A stretch of 40,071 nucleotides of DNA from an uncultured Candidatus Pelagibacter sp. (GCA_905620465.1 CAJQTO010000009.1:1-40071); one strand, 5' to 3'; numbered from the stretch's first letter, positions 16,198-25,686 are shown. Notes: generated from the sequence alone by a model not told the origin. Translations and numbers: made by a program.

Positions 16198-17316
16198 ATG
16201 AATAGTATAAATCAAATAAAAAAAATAATAGTTGATAAGCCACTTAAGTTGGATTGTGGAAAAATTATTAATAATTTTCCTATTGCTTATGAGACTTATG
16301 GAGCTCTTAACGAAAAAAAAGATAATGCAATTTTAGTTTTTCATGCATTAACTGGTGACCAATTTGTTTCTGGTGTTAACCCCATAACCAAAAAAGATGG
16401 TTGGTGGTCTTATGCCATTGGACCTGACAAAGCAATAGACACAAATAAATATTTTGTAATATGCTCAAATGTAATCGGCGGATGTATGGGATCATACGGG
16501 CCAAGCAATATTGACCCAACTACAAATAAAATTTTAGGGACAACTTTCCCAGTTATTACAATAAACGATATGGTTAATGCTCAATATAATCTATTAGATT
16601 TTTTTAAAATAGATAAACTATTTTGTGTTGTTGGTGGTTCTATGGGTGGAATGCAAGTTCTTCAATTTATAAATAATTTTCCTGATAAAGCAAAAATTGC
16701 AATTCCTATAGCATGCACGGCCAGCCATTCAGCCCAAAATATAGCTTTCAATGAACTTGGCAGACAATCAATTATGGCAGATACTAATTGGTTAAATGGA
16801 AATTATTCAAATGAAAATTCAAATCCAGATAAAGGATTATCTGTTGCACGTATGGCTGCTCATATTACCTATTTGTCAAAAAAAGGATTGCAAGAAAAAT
16901 TTGGAAGAAAATTGCAAAAAAGAGATAATCTACAATTTAGTTTTGATGCCGACTTTCAAATAGAAAGTTATTTAAGACACCAAGGATCTGTCTTTGTAGA
17001 TAGGTTTGATGCCAACAGTTATCTATATATTACTAGAGCCATGGATTATTTTGATTTAATTAAGCAGCATGATGGAAATTTATCTAAAGCATTTATCCAA
17101 TCAAAAACAAAATTTTTTATTATATCTTTTACTTCTGACTGGCTTTATCCAACATCGGAAAATAAGGATATTGTTATAGCCTTAAATGCAATTGGAGCGG
17201 ATGTTGGATTTGTTGAAATTGAATCTGATAAAGGGCACGACTCATTCTTATTAAATGTTCCTGAATTTTTAGGAACATTAAAAAATTTTATTAACACTTC
17301 ATATTCAACGAATTAA
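16198..17316 (+). CDS. metX: Homoserine O-acyltransferase
   Basis: First committed step of methionine synthesis: acylates homoserine from acetyl-CoA (some family members use succinyl-CoA). Alpha/beta-hydrolase fold, 372 aa. Nucleophile Ser148 in GGSMGGMQ, with Asp314 in TSDWLYP and His347 in KGHDSF completing the triad; HALTGDQF at 49-56 and GGCMGSYGPSN at 94-104 are family signatures. The ATG at 16198 is the start preferred here because it sits just after the SAM-II leader; only a weak purine stretch precedes it. metW follows after two bases. The acyl donor is not decided by sequence inspection. Confidence 0.95.
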   Translation: MNSINQIKKIIVDKPLKLDCGKIINNFPIAYETYGALNEKKDNAILVFHALTGDQFVSGVNPITKKDGWWSYAIGPDKAIDTNKYFVICSNVIGGCMGSYGPSNIDPTTNKILGTTFPVITINDMVNAQYNLLDFFKIDKLFCVVGGSMGGMQVLQFINNFPDKAKIAIPIACTASHSAQNIAFNELGRQSIMADTNWLNGNYSNENSNPDKGLSVARMAAHITYLSKKGLQEKFGRKLQKRDNLQFSFDADFQIESYLRHQGSVFVDRFDANSYLYITRAMDYFDLIKQHDGNLSKAFIQSKTKFFIISFTSDWLYPTSENKDIVIALNAIGADVGFVEIESDKGHDSFLLNVPEFLGTLKNFINTSYSTN

Positions 17317-17318
17317 TT

Positions 17319-17915
17319 ATGAAAGAAGAATTTAGGATAATTGCAGATTTAGTAGAAATAAATACTAGAGTTTTAGATGTTGGTTGTGGAGATGGTGTAT
17401 TAATGGAATTTTTAAAGAATAATAAAAAAATAAACATAAGAGGAATAGAAATTTCTAAGGATAATGTTCAAAAATGTGTTAGTAAAGGTTTAACGGTAAT
17501 TGAAGGTGATGCCGAAAAAGATCTTACTCAATTTCCTGACCGATCTTTTGACTTTGTTATTTTAAGTCAAACACTTCAGGCCTTTTTAAACCCAGAAATA
17601 GTTATTAACGAGTTATTAAGAGTCGGAAAAAAAGCTATAGTTACCATACCAAATTTTGGATTTTGGAAAGTAAGACTTCACTTGTTAATTAAAGGAACAA
17701 TGCCAATAACAAAAAAATTACCTGATGAATGGTATAATACTCCCAATCTTCATATGTGTACCATTAAAGATTTTTTTAATTTTTGCAATACTAGAAAAAT
17801 AAAATTAGATAAATCATTATCTTTTCATAATAAAAAAACTTCATTGATTAAAGCTAATAATTTGAATATTAAAAACTTATCAGCTGAATTAGGAATATTC
17901 TTAATTGAAAAATAA
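17319..17915 (+). CDS. metW: Methionine biosynthesis protein MetW
   Basis: MetW is a class I methyltransferase-fold protein that accompanies MetX in many Alpha- and Beta/Gammaproteobacteria and is needed for full MetX activity in species where it has been tested. The 198 aa start with the SAM-type motif VLDVGCGDGVLMEFL at 18-32; SQTLQAF near 87-93 and IPNFGFWKVRLHLL near 110-123 are MetW signatures. Two bases separate it from metX and none from gloB, whose ATG directly follows its stop, so the three form one transcript under SAM-II control. Confidence 0.95.
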   Translation: MKEEFRIIADLVEINTRVLDVGCGDGVLMEFLKNNKKINIRGIEISKDNVQKCVSKGLTVIEGDAEKDLTQFPDRSFDFVILSQTLQAFLNPEIVINELLRVGKKAIVTIPNFGFWKVRLHLLIKGTMPITKKLPDEWYNTPNLHMCTIKDFFNFCNTRKIKLDKSLSFHNKKTSLIKANNLNIKNLSAELGIFLIEK

Positions 17916-18635
17916 ATGAAAATTGAAATAATTCCATGCCTACAAGATAATTACTCTTATCTAATAATTGATGAAAAAAAAAAAATTGCTTGTGTAATAG
18001 ATCCCAGTGAATCAGATCCTGTTATTAAATATTTGGAAGATAATAAAATTGATTTAAAATTTATATTAAATACTCATCATCACTATGATCATGTAGGAGG
18101 CAATCAAAAATTAAAAAAGATATATAATGCAAGTGTTGTTGGTTTTGAGGGAGATAAACACAGAATTCCTGAGATAGATATTGTTGTGCACGATCAACAA
18201 AATTGGAAATATGAAAATTTTGAAGCAAAAATAATTCATATTCCTGGGCATACTCTTGGACATATTTGTTTTTATTTTTATAATGATAAATCAGCTTTTA
18301 CTGGTGATACTTTATTTTCATTGGGGTGTGGAAAAATTTTTGAAGGAACATATTCTCAGATGTATGAATCTTTAAAAAAAATAAAAGAACTTCCCGATGA
18401 TACTAAAATTTTTTGTGGCCATGAATATACATTGAATAATTCAAAATTCTGTTTAACTCATGACCAAGATAATAAACATCTCAAAAATAAAATAATAGAA
18501 ATTCAGAAAAAATTACAAAATAATTTACCAACTATCCCATCAACCATCAAAGAAGAATTAGAGTGCAATATTTTTCTAAAGGCAAACAATGTCGAAACTT
18601 TTTCAAAATTAAGAGATTTAAAGGACAATTTCTAG
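17916..18635 (+). CDS. gloB: Hydroxyacylglutathione hydrolase (glyoxalase II)
   Basis: Metallo-beta-lactamase-fold thioesterase that hydrolyses S-lactoylglutathione in methylglyoxal detoxification. The 239 aa carry THHHYDH at 53-59, the two-metal binding motif, then a GHTLGH histidine and FTGDTLFSLGCGK, and FCGHEYT with the third metal histidine. The C-terminal substrate-binding helices are present but slightly short. It directly abuts metW, so its expression may follow methionine demand, although no biochemical reason for that is evident. Glyoxalase I is not in the window. Confidence 0.93.
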   Translation: MKIEIIPCLQDNYSYLIIDEKKKIACVIDPSESDPVIKYLEDNKIDLKFILNTHHHYDHVGGNQKLKKIYNASVVGFEGDKHRIPEIDIVVHDQQNWKYENFEAKIIHIPGHTLGHICFYFYNDKSAFTGDTLFSLGCGKIFEGTYSQMYESLKKIKELPDDTKIFCGHEYTLNNSKFCLTHDQDNKHLKNKIIEIQKKLQNNLPTIPSTIKEELECNIFLKANNVETFSKLRDLKDNF

Positions 18636-18645
18636 TTATTCAGAC

Positions 18646-18673
18646 TTGACTATAATGGGCTCGCGACTATATT
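18646..18673 (+). promoter_or_regulatory. Probable promoter of rplU-rpmA operon
   Basis: TTGACT at 18646-18651 and TATATT at 18668-18673 have a 16-base spacer that is unusually GC-rich for this genome. The predicted start near 18680 leaves a leader of about 20 bases before the rplU ATG. TTGACT-type -35 boxes are common at strong alphaproteobacterial ribosomal promoters. Function is inferred from position and consensus. Confidence 0.62.
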
Positions 18674-18699
18674 GCAGCTTATAAAAAATAGATTAAACA

Positions 18700-19170
18700 A
18701 TGTCATACGCAATCATACAAACAGGTGGAAAACAGTACAAAGTAAAATCTGGAGAAATACTTAAAATCGAAAGATTAGAGAATTCCAAACTTGAAACTAA
18801 AATAGAATTTAAAGAAATTTTAGCCTACGGAGATGATAAAACGATCGAAGTTGGGTCTCCAGTAGTTGAAGGTGCAAAAGTTGAGGCTGACCTTGTTGAA
18901 AATGGTAAAAATAGAACAATATTAATCTTTAAGAAAAGACGAAGACAAAATTCAAGAAGAAAAAATGGTCATAGACAACAATATTCATTAATAAGAATTA
19001 ATAAAATTTTTTCTAAAGATGGTAAAGTTCTATCTGAGGCAGAGAAAATGGTTAAACCAACTAAAAAAACTGAAAAAGTAAAGGTTGTAGCAGAAACTAA
19101 AATGACAACTAAAAAAAAAGAAGCTAAAGTAGCTATTAAAAAAGTAGAGACTAAAGTAGCAAGTAAATAA
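18700..19170 (+). CDS. rplU: 50S ribosomal protein L21 with basic C-terminal tail
   Basis: Large-subunit protein that binds 23S rRNA near L20. Residues 1-103 are the L21 fold, with YAIIQTGGKQYKVKSGE near 3-19 and the C-terminal KRRRRQNSRRKNGHRQ segment that contacts RNA. The protein is 156 aa, about 50 longer than E. coli L21; the excess is a low-complexity Lys/Ala/Val/Thr tail after residue 113. C-terminal basic tails on L21 occur in other Alphaproteobacteria, so this is probably natural. rpmA follows after 12 bases, the usual bacterial pair. Confidence 0.95.
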   Translation: MSYAIIQTGGKQYKVKSGEILKIERLENSKLETKIEFKEILAYGDDKTIEVGSPVVEGAKVEADLVENGKNRTILIFKKRRRQNSRRKNGHRQQYSLIRINKIFSKDGKVLSEAEKMVKPTKKTEKVKVVAETKMTTKKKEAKVAIKKVETKVASK

Positions 19171-19182
19171 ATTAGGTAAATT

Positions 19183-19437
19183 ATGGCAACAAAAAAAGCA
19201 GGTGGATCATCGAGAAACGGACGAGATAGTGCTGGTCGAAGACTTGGCGTTAAGAAGTACGGTGGTGAAGTAGTAATTCCTGGTAATATAATTGTTAGAC
19301 AAAGAGGAACAAAAATTTTTCCCGGTGAAAACGTAGGAATGGGCAAAGATCATTCAATTTTTTCTGTCATTGAAGGGAAAGTAGTCTTTAAAAAAGGCAA
19401 ATCAGACAGAACATTCGTTTCAGTAAAACCCAATTAG
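19183..19437 (+). CDS. rpmA: 50S ribosomal protein L27
   Basis: Large-subunit protein whose N-terminus reaches the peptidyl transferase centre. [20 protein letters not shown] at the start, LGVKKYGGE at 21-29 and [19 protein letters not shown] in the middle are diagnostic, and the 84 aa length is normal. The N-terminus starts directly with the mature form, without the processed leader seen in Firmicutes. It lies between rplU and obg in the standard order. Confidence 0.97.
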   Translation: MATKKAGGSSRNGRDSAGRRLGVKKYGGEVVIPGNIIVRQRGTKIFPGENVGMGKDHSIFSVIEGKVVFKKGKSDRTFVSVKPN

Positions 19438-19467
19438 TAGTACAACTAAAAAACTAACAGTTGTATT

Positions 19468-20451
19468 ATGAAGTTTCTTGATCAAGTTAAAATTTATGTA
19501 AAAGCTGGTAATGGTGGACATGGGTCTCCTAGCTTTCGTAGAGAAAAGTTTATTGAGTACGGTGGACCTGATGGTGGAGATGGAGGTAAAGGTGGCTCTA
19601 TACTCTTAAGATCAGAAAGAAATTTAAATACTCTTATTGATTATAGATTTCAACAACATCACAAAGCTGGAAGAGGTGTGAATGGTTCTGGACAAAATCG
19701 TACCGGTCATGGAGGAGAAAATTTATTTTTAAAAGTTCCAATAGGTACACAAGTTTTTGAGGAAGATAATAAAACTTTAATTTATGATTTTAAAAAAGAA
19801 GGTGAAGAATTCATTGTTGTCAATGGTGGTAAAGGTGGTCTTGGAAATACTAGATTTAAAAGTTCTACTAATAGAGCTCCAAAAAAATTTACAAAGGGTG
19901 CAATTGGTGAAGAATATATAATTTGGCTTCAGTTAAAAACTATTGCTGATGTTGGCATTGTAGGATTACCCAATGCAGGTAAATCTAGTTTATTAGCAGC
20001 TATTACAAATGCTACTCCTAAAATAGCTAATTATAAGTTTACAACTTTAAATCCAAACCTTGGTGTTGCAACTTATGACGATAAAGAAATAACTTTAGCT
20101 GATATACCTGGACTGGTTGAGGGTGCACATGAAGGTGTAGGTCTTGGAATTCAATTCTTAAAACACATAGAGAGATGTAAAACTTTGATGCATTTAATAG
20201 ATATTACTGATGAAGGTCTTGAAAATGCGTATCAACAAGTTAAAAAAGAACTTGGTAGCTACAGCAAAGAGATCCTTGAAAAAAAAGAAATAATTGTACT
20301 AAATAAAACAGATCTATTAGAGGAAGAAGAGGTCAAAGAAATTGTGAAAAATTTTTCTAAAAATAAAGACTCTGAAGTAATAACACTTTCAACATTAGAT
20401 AAGGGGTCTATATCAAAGGTTAAATCTAAATTACTCGCATATGTATCTTAA
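19468..20451 (+). CDS. obgE: GTPase Obg/CgtA
   Basis: Essential ribosome-associated GTPase involved in large-subunit maturation. The 327 aa form the glycine-rich Obg fold (1-157; GGDGGKGGS at 36-44, GRGVNGSGQNRTGHGGE at 68-84) and a G domain with P-loop GLPNAGKSS at 166-174, switch region FTTLNPNLG, DIPGLVEGA at 212-220, NKTD in the C-terminal third and STL near the end. The variable C-terminal OCT domain is absent, giving a short form. Its end overlaps proB by 11 bases. Confidence 0.96.
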   Translation: MKFLDQVKIYVKAGNGGHGSPSFRREKFIEYGGPDGGDGGKGGSILLRSERNLNTLIDYRFQQHHKAGRGVNGSGQNRTGHGGENLFLKVPIGTQVFEEDNKTLIYDFKKEGEEFIVVNGGKGGLGNTRFKSSTNRAPKKFTKGAIGEEYIIWLQLKTIADVGIVGLPNAGKSSLLAAITNATPKIANYKFTTLNPNLGVATYDDKEITLADIPGLVEGAHEGVGLGIQFLKHIERCKTLMHLIDITDEGLENAYQQVKKELGSYSKEILEKKEIIVLNKTDLLEEEEVKEIVKNFSKNKDSEVITLSTLDKGSISKVKSKLLAYVS

Positions 20452-21547
20452 GGATTCTAAAATAATTGTAATCAAAATTGGATCATCTTTATTAATAGAT
20501 GATAATAAAAAAATAAGAAATAAATGGCTTTTAGAATTTTCCAAAGACATTCGAGAGCTAATCAAAAAAAACAAAAAAGTTATTATTGTAAGCTCAGGTG
20601 CTATTGCAATGGGCTGTAAAAAACTGAACCTGAGTAAAAAAAATCTTAAAATTGATAAAAGTCAGGCAGTAGCATCAATTGGACAAATTGAGCTTATGAA
20701 TTTATTTTCAAAAACATTTGTTAAGCAAAAAATTAATATATCTCAAATTTTACTTACACTAGAAGATACCGAACAAAGAAGAAGAGCCTTAAATGCTAAA
20801 AGAACATTTGATAATTTATTTAAACTAGGCTTTGTACCCATCGTTAATGAAAATGACACCATAGCAACTTCAGAAATCAAATATGGTGATAACGATAGAT
20901 TGGCTTCTAGAGTTGCACAAATATCTGGCGCTGACTCACTGATACTTCTTTCTGATGTTAATGGTCTTTACACTCAAAATCCAAAAATTTACAAAAATGC
21001 AAAATTAATAAAAGAAATAAAAAATATAGATAAAGATATAGAAAAAATTGCAACCAAAAGTATTAGTGAACATGGGACGGGTGGAATGAAAACTAAAATT
21101 GATGCTGCAAAAATCTGTCAACTATCTGGATGTAAAATGGCTATAGCCAATGGTTTGTTAATTAGACCTATTAAAAAAATAATTGAAGAGAATAATTGCA
21201 CATGGTTTTTGTCAAAAATTTCCAAATTAGATGCTAGAAAAAAATGGATCATTAGTTCTATTTCACCTAAAGGTGAACTTGTTATTGATGATGGCGCTAA
21301 AGTGGCGCTTACTAATGGTAAAAGTTTGTTAGCTGCTGGCATAAAAAAAGTATCTGGAAAATTTAAAAAAGGTGATCACATAAAAGTTTTAGATAAACAC
21401 AATTTCGAATGTGCTAGGGGCTTAAGCTCATTCTCATCTGATGAAATTTTAAAGATTATGGGTCATCATTCAAAAGAAATCGAAAAATTGTTAGGATATA
21501 TTGCAAAATCTGAAGTTGTGCATAAAGATGATATGGTGGAGATATAG
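20441..21547 (+). CDS. proB: Glutamate 5-kinase
   Basis: First step of proline synthesis, phosphorylating glutamate with ATP. The 368 aa consist of an amino-acid kinase domain (about 1-255; KIGSSLL, VSSGAIAMG, NENDTIAT, YGDNDRLAS, TGGMKTKIDAA) and a C-terminal PUA domain (about 268-368), the architecture of E. coli ProB. The ATG at 20441 overlaps the end of obg; no nearer in-frame start would preserve the first strand. The stop lies one base before the proA ATG. Confidence 0.96.
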   Translation: MYLKDSKIIVIKIGSSLLIDDNKKIRNKWLLEFSKDIRELIKKNKKVIIVSSGAIAMGCKKLNLSKKNLKIDKSQAVASIGQIELMNLFSKTFVKQKINISQILLTLEDTEQRRRALNAKRTFDNLFKLGFVPIVNENDTIATSEIKYGDNDRLASRVAQISGADSLILLSDVNGLYTQNPKIYKNAKLIKEIKNIDKDIEKIATKSISEHGTGGMKTKIDAAKICQLSGCKMAIANGLLIRPIKKIIEENNCTWFLSKISKLDARKKWIISSISPKGELVIDDGAKVALTNGKSLLAAGIKKVSGKFKKGDHIKVLDKHNFECARGLSSFSSDEILKIMGHHSKEIEKLLGYIAKSEVVHKDDMVEI

Positions 21548-21548
21548 A

Positions 21549-22799
21549 ATGAGTCGATATATGAGTTTAATAGGACAAAAAGCTAGAAAAGCATCTCTTA
21601 AAAAAATTAATACTAAAATTAAAAATAAAGTTTTAAAAAGATATGCTTTATTATTGGATAAAGAAAAGAATTCTATATTTAAAGCAAATATAAAAGATGT
21701 TAAATTAGCCTTAAAAAAACGTTTAAAAAATAATTTAATCGACAGACTATCCATTGATCAAAAAAAATTAACCAATATAAAAAATTCTATAAATAAAATT
21801 GCTAAACTAAAAGACCCTATTGATAATATTTTAGAAAAATGGAGTAGACCCAACGGTTTAAAAATTAACAGAGTATCGATACCTATTGGTGTTATCGGAG
21901 TTATATATGAAAGTAGACCCAATGTTACATCTGATGTTGCCAGTTTATGTTTCAAATCTGGTAATGCTGTAATTTTAAAAGGTGGCTCAGAAGCTACAAA
22001 TACAAATAAAATTTTAGCCAAATTATTTAGAAAAGCTCTTAAAGAAAATAAAGTTAATGAAGATTTTATTCAGTTTATAGATTCAAGAGATAGAAGAATG
22101 GTAGATTTTATGCTTTCAAAAATGAAAGATTATATTGATGTAATCATACCTCGTGGAGGAAAAAAATTAGTAAAAAGGGTGCAAGGGTTTTCAAGCGTGC
22201 CTATTATTGGACACTTAGAAGGTCTCTGTCATACCTTTGTTGATAAAGATGCTGAATTAAAAATGGCTACAAATATTATCTATAATGCCAAATTAAGAAA
22301 TACTAGTATTTGTGGTGCTACAGAAACAATTTTACTTCATGAAAAAATTGTAAAAAAATTCTGTAATCCTATTTTAAAAAAGCTTGAGGCGAATAACTGT
22401 AAAATTTATGGGGATCGTTCTTTAATTAAATATTACAAAGGAAAGATTTATCCTGCAAAAGAGAAGAATTGGTCTACTGAATACCTAGCAGCCATAGTTT
22501 CAGTAAAGACTGTTAAAAATTGTGAAGAAGCAATTAATCATATTAATAAATATGGTACTATGCACACCGATTCTATAGTTACAAAAAATAAAAAAACTGC
22601 CCAAAAATTTTTGAAGAATGTTAAAAGTTCCATAGCAATGCACAATACATCAACACAATTTGCTGATGGTGGTGAATTTGGTTTTGGAGGAGAAGTTGGT
22701 ATCTCAACAAATACTCTTCCACCAAGAGGCCCTGTGGGTTTGGAACAGCTTATTTCTTATAAATATGAGATAGTTAGTAATGGCCAAACTCGAAAATAA
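21549..22799 (+). CDS. proA: Gamma-glutamyl phosphate reductase
   Basis: Second step of proline synthesis, NADPH-dependent reduction to glutamate semialdehyde. I start at ATG 21549 (416 aa), right after the proB stop; the frame runs open further upstream inside proB, but those codons are shadow sequence, and an ATG at 21561 is a second option. Aldehyde-dehydrogenase fold with the nucleophile Cys255 in NTSICGATET; IPIGVIGVIYESRPNVT at 111-127 and VIPRGG near 198-203 are ProA signatures, and GEVGISTNTLPPRGPVGLE marks the C-terminus. The 3' end overlaps nadD by 20 bases. Confidence 0.95.
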   Translation: MSRYMSLIGQKARKASLKKINTKIKNKVLKRYALLLDKEKNSIFKANIKDVKLALKKRLKNNLIDRLSIDQKKLTNIKNSINKIAKLKDPIDNILEKWSRPNGLKINRVSIPIGVIGVIYESRPNVTSDVASLCFKSGNAVILKGGSEATNTNKILAKLFRKALKENKVNEDFIQFIDSRDRRMVDFMLSKMKDYIDVIIPRGGKKLVKRVQGFSSVPIIGHLEGLCHTFVDKDAELKMATNIIYNAKLRNTSICGATETILLHEKIVKKFCNPILKKLEANNCKIYGDRSLIKYYKGKIYPAKEKNWSTEYLAAIVSVKTVKNCEEAINHINKYGTMHTDSIVTKNKKTAQKFLKNVKSSIAMHNTSTQFADGGEFGFGGEVGISTNTLPPRGPVGLEQLISYKYEIVSNGQTRK

Positions 22800-23322
22800 A
22801 TTGAAATCTCAAAAAATTAAAATTGGTATTTTAGGTGGCACTTTTGATCCAGCTCATAAAGGACATTTGGAAATATCAATACAGGCCAAAAAAAGATTTA
22901 AACTAAAAAATATTATTTGGACAATTACAAAACAAAATCCATTTAAAAATGAAAGTAGATCTGACTTAAGAAGCAGAATGCAGTTTGCTAAAAAATTAAT
23001 AGGTAAAAATGATTCTATTAAAGTAAAATTTTATGAAGATAGAATAGCCTCCAATAGAACGATTGATTTAATTAAGCACTTAAATAAAAATAAAAAATTT
23101 GAAGTATATTTCATTATGGGTGCTGACAATCTCATAAACTTTCACAAATGGTATAAATGGAAATCTATTATAAAAGAATGCAATATTCTTGTATTTGATC
23201 GCCAAGGATATAAAGCTAAATCCTTAAGGTCTGTAACCTTTAATGGAACAAATAAAAAAAAGCTAACATTTATTAATTTTAAAAAAGTCAATATTTCATC
23301 TTCTCAATTAAGAAAAATTTGA
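22780..23322 (+). CDS. nadD: Nicotinate-nucleotide adenylyltransferase
   Basis: Adenylates nicotinate mononucleotide in NAD synthesis. The 180 aa have the nucleotidyltransferase signature GGTFDPAHKGH at about 19-29 and the C-terminal ISSSQLRKI, a variant of the usual ISSTxIR. The protein ends immediately after this motif, about 15-25 residues shorter than many homologues, so the last helix is missing; the catalytic parts are intact. ATG 22780 lies inside proA; a TTG at 22801 is a possible alternative start. Confidence 0.92.
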   Translation: MAKLENKLKSQKIKIGILGGTFDPAHKGHLEISIQAKKRFKLKNIIWTITKQNPFKNESRSDLRSRMQFAKKLIGKNDSIKVKFYEDRIASNRTIDLIKHLNKNKKFEVYFIMGADNLINFHKWYKWKSIIKECNILVFDRQGYKAKSLRSVTFNGTNKKKLTFINFKKVNISSSQLRKI

Positions 23323-23339
23323 TAAGGTTTAATTAATTA

Positions 23340-23690
23340 ATGGAAAAAAATTCAGATCTTAAAAGTATCATATTATACACCTTAGATTCCAATAAAGCTT
23401 TAGACATTATTTCAATAGATCTTAAAAACAAAAGTTCAATGGCAGATTATATGATTATAGCAAGTGGAACTTCTTCAAGGCATATTCAGGCGTTATCGGA
23501 ACAAGTATTAGAAAAATTGAAAGCTAATGGAATTGAAAATTCAAAGATAGAAGGAAAAGAAAGTTTAGACTGGAAATTGGTTGATGGCATTGATTTGATT
23601 GTTCATATATTTAATCCTGAAAAAAGAAAATTTTATGAACTAGAAAAAATATGGTCTGAATTAATTCCTAAAGAAAAAGTGATGATATAA
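23340..23690 (+). CDS. rsfS: Ribosomal silencing factor RsfS
   Basis: Binds ribosomal protein L14 and blocks subunit joining during starvation. The 116 aa match the Iojap/RsfS family: SSMADYMIIASGTSSRHIQAL near 32-52 and GxEGxxSLDWKLVDGIDLIVHIF near 77-97 (here KIEGKESLDWKLVDG). Normal length. It follows nadD in the standard order; the 23S rRNA methyltransferase gene rlmH, which often comes next in other Alphaproteobacteria, is absent and ctpA follows after two bases. Confidence 0.95.
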   Translation: MEKNSDLKSIILYTLDSNKALDIISIDLKNKSSMADYMIIASGTSSRHIQALSEQVLEKLKANGIENSKIEGKESLDWKLVDGIDLIVHIFNPEKRKFYELEKIWSELIPKEKVMI

Positions 23691-23692
23691 GT

Positions 23693-24826
23693 ATGATAAA
23701 AAAGTCACTAATTTTTTTTATTATTACCCTATTTTTTTTTCAGAAAAGTTTTTCTGAAAATAGTGATATTTATAAAAAAATAGACCTATTCGGTGAAGTT
23801 CTTGAAAAAATTAATAAAGAATACGTTGATGATGTAGATCAATCTAAAAGTATGGATGCTGCAATAAATGGATTATTGCAATCTCTAGATCCCTATTCAG
23901 CCTACATGACGCCAGAAAGCTTTGAGAGTATGCAAACTGAAACAAGTGGTAAGTTCGGTGGATTAGGAATTGAGGTTGGAATGGAGTCTGGTGTGGTAAA
24001 AGTAATCTCTCCTATCGACAACACACCAGCTGCAGAAGCGGGATTAAAAGCAGGAGATTATATTATAAAAATTAATAACACACAGGTACAGGGAAAGTCA
24101 TTAATTGAAGCTGTTGATTTGATGAGAGGACCCGTTGGTTCTAGCATTGAAATAACTGTTAGAAGACGAGATATAAAAAAAGCGTTAATCTTCAATATAA
24201 CAAGAGAAATTATCCAAGTCCAATCGGTTAAATCTGAACTCATTGATAATAACATTGGTTATATTAGACTCACTTCTTTTAATGAAAATAGCAGTGAACA
24301 AATTAAAAAAAAAGTTAAAAAGCTCAATCAAAACAAAAATTTAAAAGGATATATTTTAGATTTAAGAAATAACCCAGGAGGGTTACTTTCTCAGGCTATT
24401 AAAATTTCAGACTTTTTTTTAGAAAATGGTGAGATTGTATCAACTAAAAGCCGAAAAGTTTCAGAGAACAGAAAATGGTTTGCTAAAAAAGGAGATATAA
24501 TTGATGGAAAAACATTAATTGTACTTATCAATTATGGATCAGCTTCAGCGTCAGAAATAGTAGCCGGAGCACTAAAAGATCACAAAAGAGCAATTATACT
24601 TGGAGAGAGTAGTTATGGAAAAGGTTCTGTACAATCTATTATTCCATTAAAAAATAGAGGTGCTATTAGATTAACTATTGCCAAATACTACCTTCCTTCA
24701 GGAAAATCTATTTCAGACGTGGGTGTTTCACCAGACATAGAAATTATAGAAGGATCAGAGGATTTTAAATTTAACTCTGAAACAGATAATCAATTAAACT
24801 TTGCTTTAAAACTACTCAACGGATAA
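23693..24826 (+). CDS. ctpA: C-terminal processing peptidase, S41 family
   Basis: Periplasmic serine protease with a Ser-Lys dyad. The 377 aa begin with a signal peptide (about 1-21, hydrophobic core LIFFIITLFFF), then a PDZ domain (about 88-170, with FGGLGIEVG and GLKAGDYI) and the S41 protease domain: LRNNPGGLL at 224-232, GSASASE at 282-288 and YGKGSVQ at 308-314, giving Ser285 and Lys310 as the likely dyad. Probable targets are envelope proteins or cell-wall hydrolases. It is coupled to rppH with no gap. Confidence 0.94.
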   Translation: MIKKSLIFFIITLFFFQKSFSENSDIYKKIDLFGEVLEKINKEYVDDVDQSKSMDAAINGLLQSLDPYSAYMTPESFESMQTETSGKFGGLGIEVGMESGVVKVISPIDNTPAAEAGLKAGDYIIKINNTQVQGKSLIEAVDLMRGPVGSSIEITVRRRDIKKALIFNITREIIQVQSVKSELIDNNIGYIRLTSFNENSSEQIKKKVKKLNQNKNLKGYILDLRNNPGGLLSQAIKISDFFLENGEIVSTKSRKVSENRKWFAKKGDIIDGKTLIVLINYGSASASEIVAGALKDHKRAIILGESSYGKGSVQSIIPLKNRGAIRLTIAKYYLPSGKSISDVGVSPDIEIIEGSEDFKFNSETDNQLNFALKLLNG

Positions 24827-25312
24827 ATGAAAAACGAAAATGCTGATTTACCTCTTAGAAATGGGGTTGGAATTGTTGTGTTGAATAAAGATAATAAAGT
24901 TTTTGTTGCAAAAAGAATAGATAATCAAAAAAATTTCTGGCAAATGCCTCAGGGTGGGGTTGATAAGGGTGAAGACTACTTGGCTGCTGCTTATAGAGAG
25001 TTAGAAGAAGAAACTAGTATAAAAAATGTAGAACTAACTAAAGAACTTGATGGGCTAATCTCTTACGAACTACCTAAAAATTTGTTGGGCATTATTTGGA
25101 AAGGTAAATATAGAGGTCAAAAACAAAAATGGTTTGTAATGAGATTTTTAGGACAAGATAACGAAATTAATATCAAAACTAAGCATCCAGAATTTTGTAA
25201 ATGGAAATGGATTGATCTTGAAAATATAACTGACTTAGTTGTAGATTTTAAATTACACGTATATGAAGAAGTTAAAAAAAAAGTAAAAAAATTATCAATT
25301 AAGAGTTTTTAA
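24827..25312 (+). CDS. rppH: RNA pyrophosphohydrolase (Nudix)
   Basis: Removes pyrophosphate from the 5' end of mRNA and so triggers decay. The 161 aa have RNGVGIVVLN at 11-20, FWQMPQGGVDKGED at 37-50 and a Nudix box from Gly43 to about Thr63 with the metal-binding RELEEE at 57-62. The WQMPQGG motif and short length distinguish RppH from other Nudix enzymes. The gene directly follows ctpA and its last 18 bases overlap the convergent atpC. Confidence 0.94.
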   Translation: MKNENADLPLRNGVGIVVLNKDNKVFVAKRIDNQKNFWQMPQGGVDKGEDYLAAAYRELEEETSIKNVELTKELDGLISYELPKNLLGIIWKGKYRGQKQKWFVMRFLGQDNEINIKTKHPEFCKWKWIDLENITDLVVDFKLHVYEEVKKKVKKLSIKSF

Positions 25313-25686
25313 AACATCAATTTTCTGATCAAGTAAGTATTTATCTTGATCTGTAATTTCATTACTTTTTGAATTTTCTTCAGCTTGTTTAAGTAGCTCA
25401 CTAATTTTATCTTTATCAATATCTTTAATATTAAAAATAGAGCTAGTTAGTACTGACAAATTATTATTCTTGAATTCAACAATTCCATCTTCAACATAGT
25501 AGTTTTCTTCTCCAGATTTAGAGAAAATTTTAATAACACCTGATTTTAGAAATGAAATAATAGAAATATGGTCTTTTAAAATCCCCATTTCTCCTTCAAA
25601 AGCAGGCACGACAACTTCTGTTACATCTTCTTTTGAAAGAAAAGATTTTTCTGGGTTTACGATTTCTACTTTAAATTCTTCACTCA

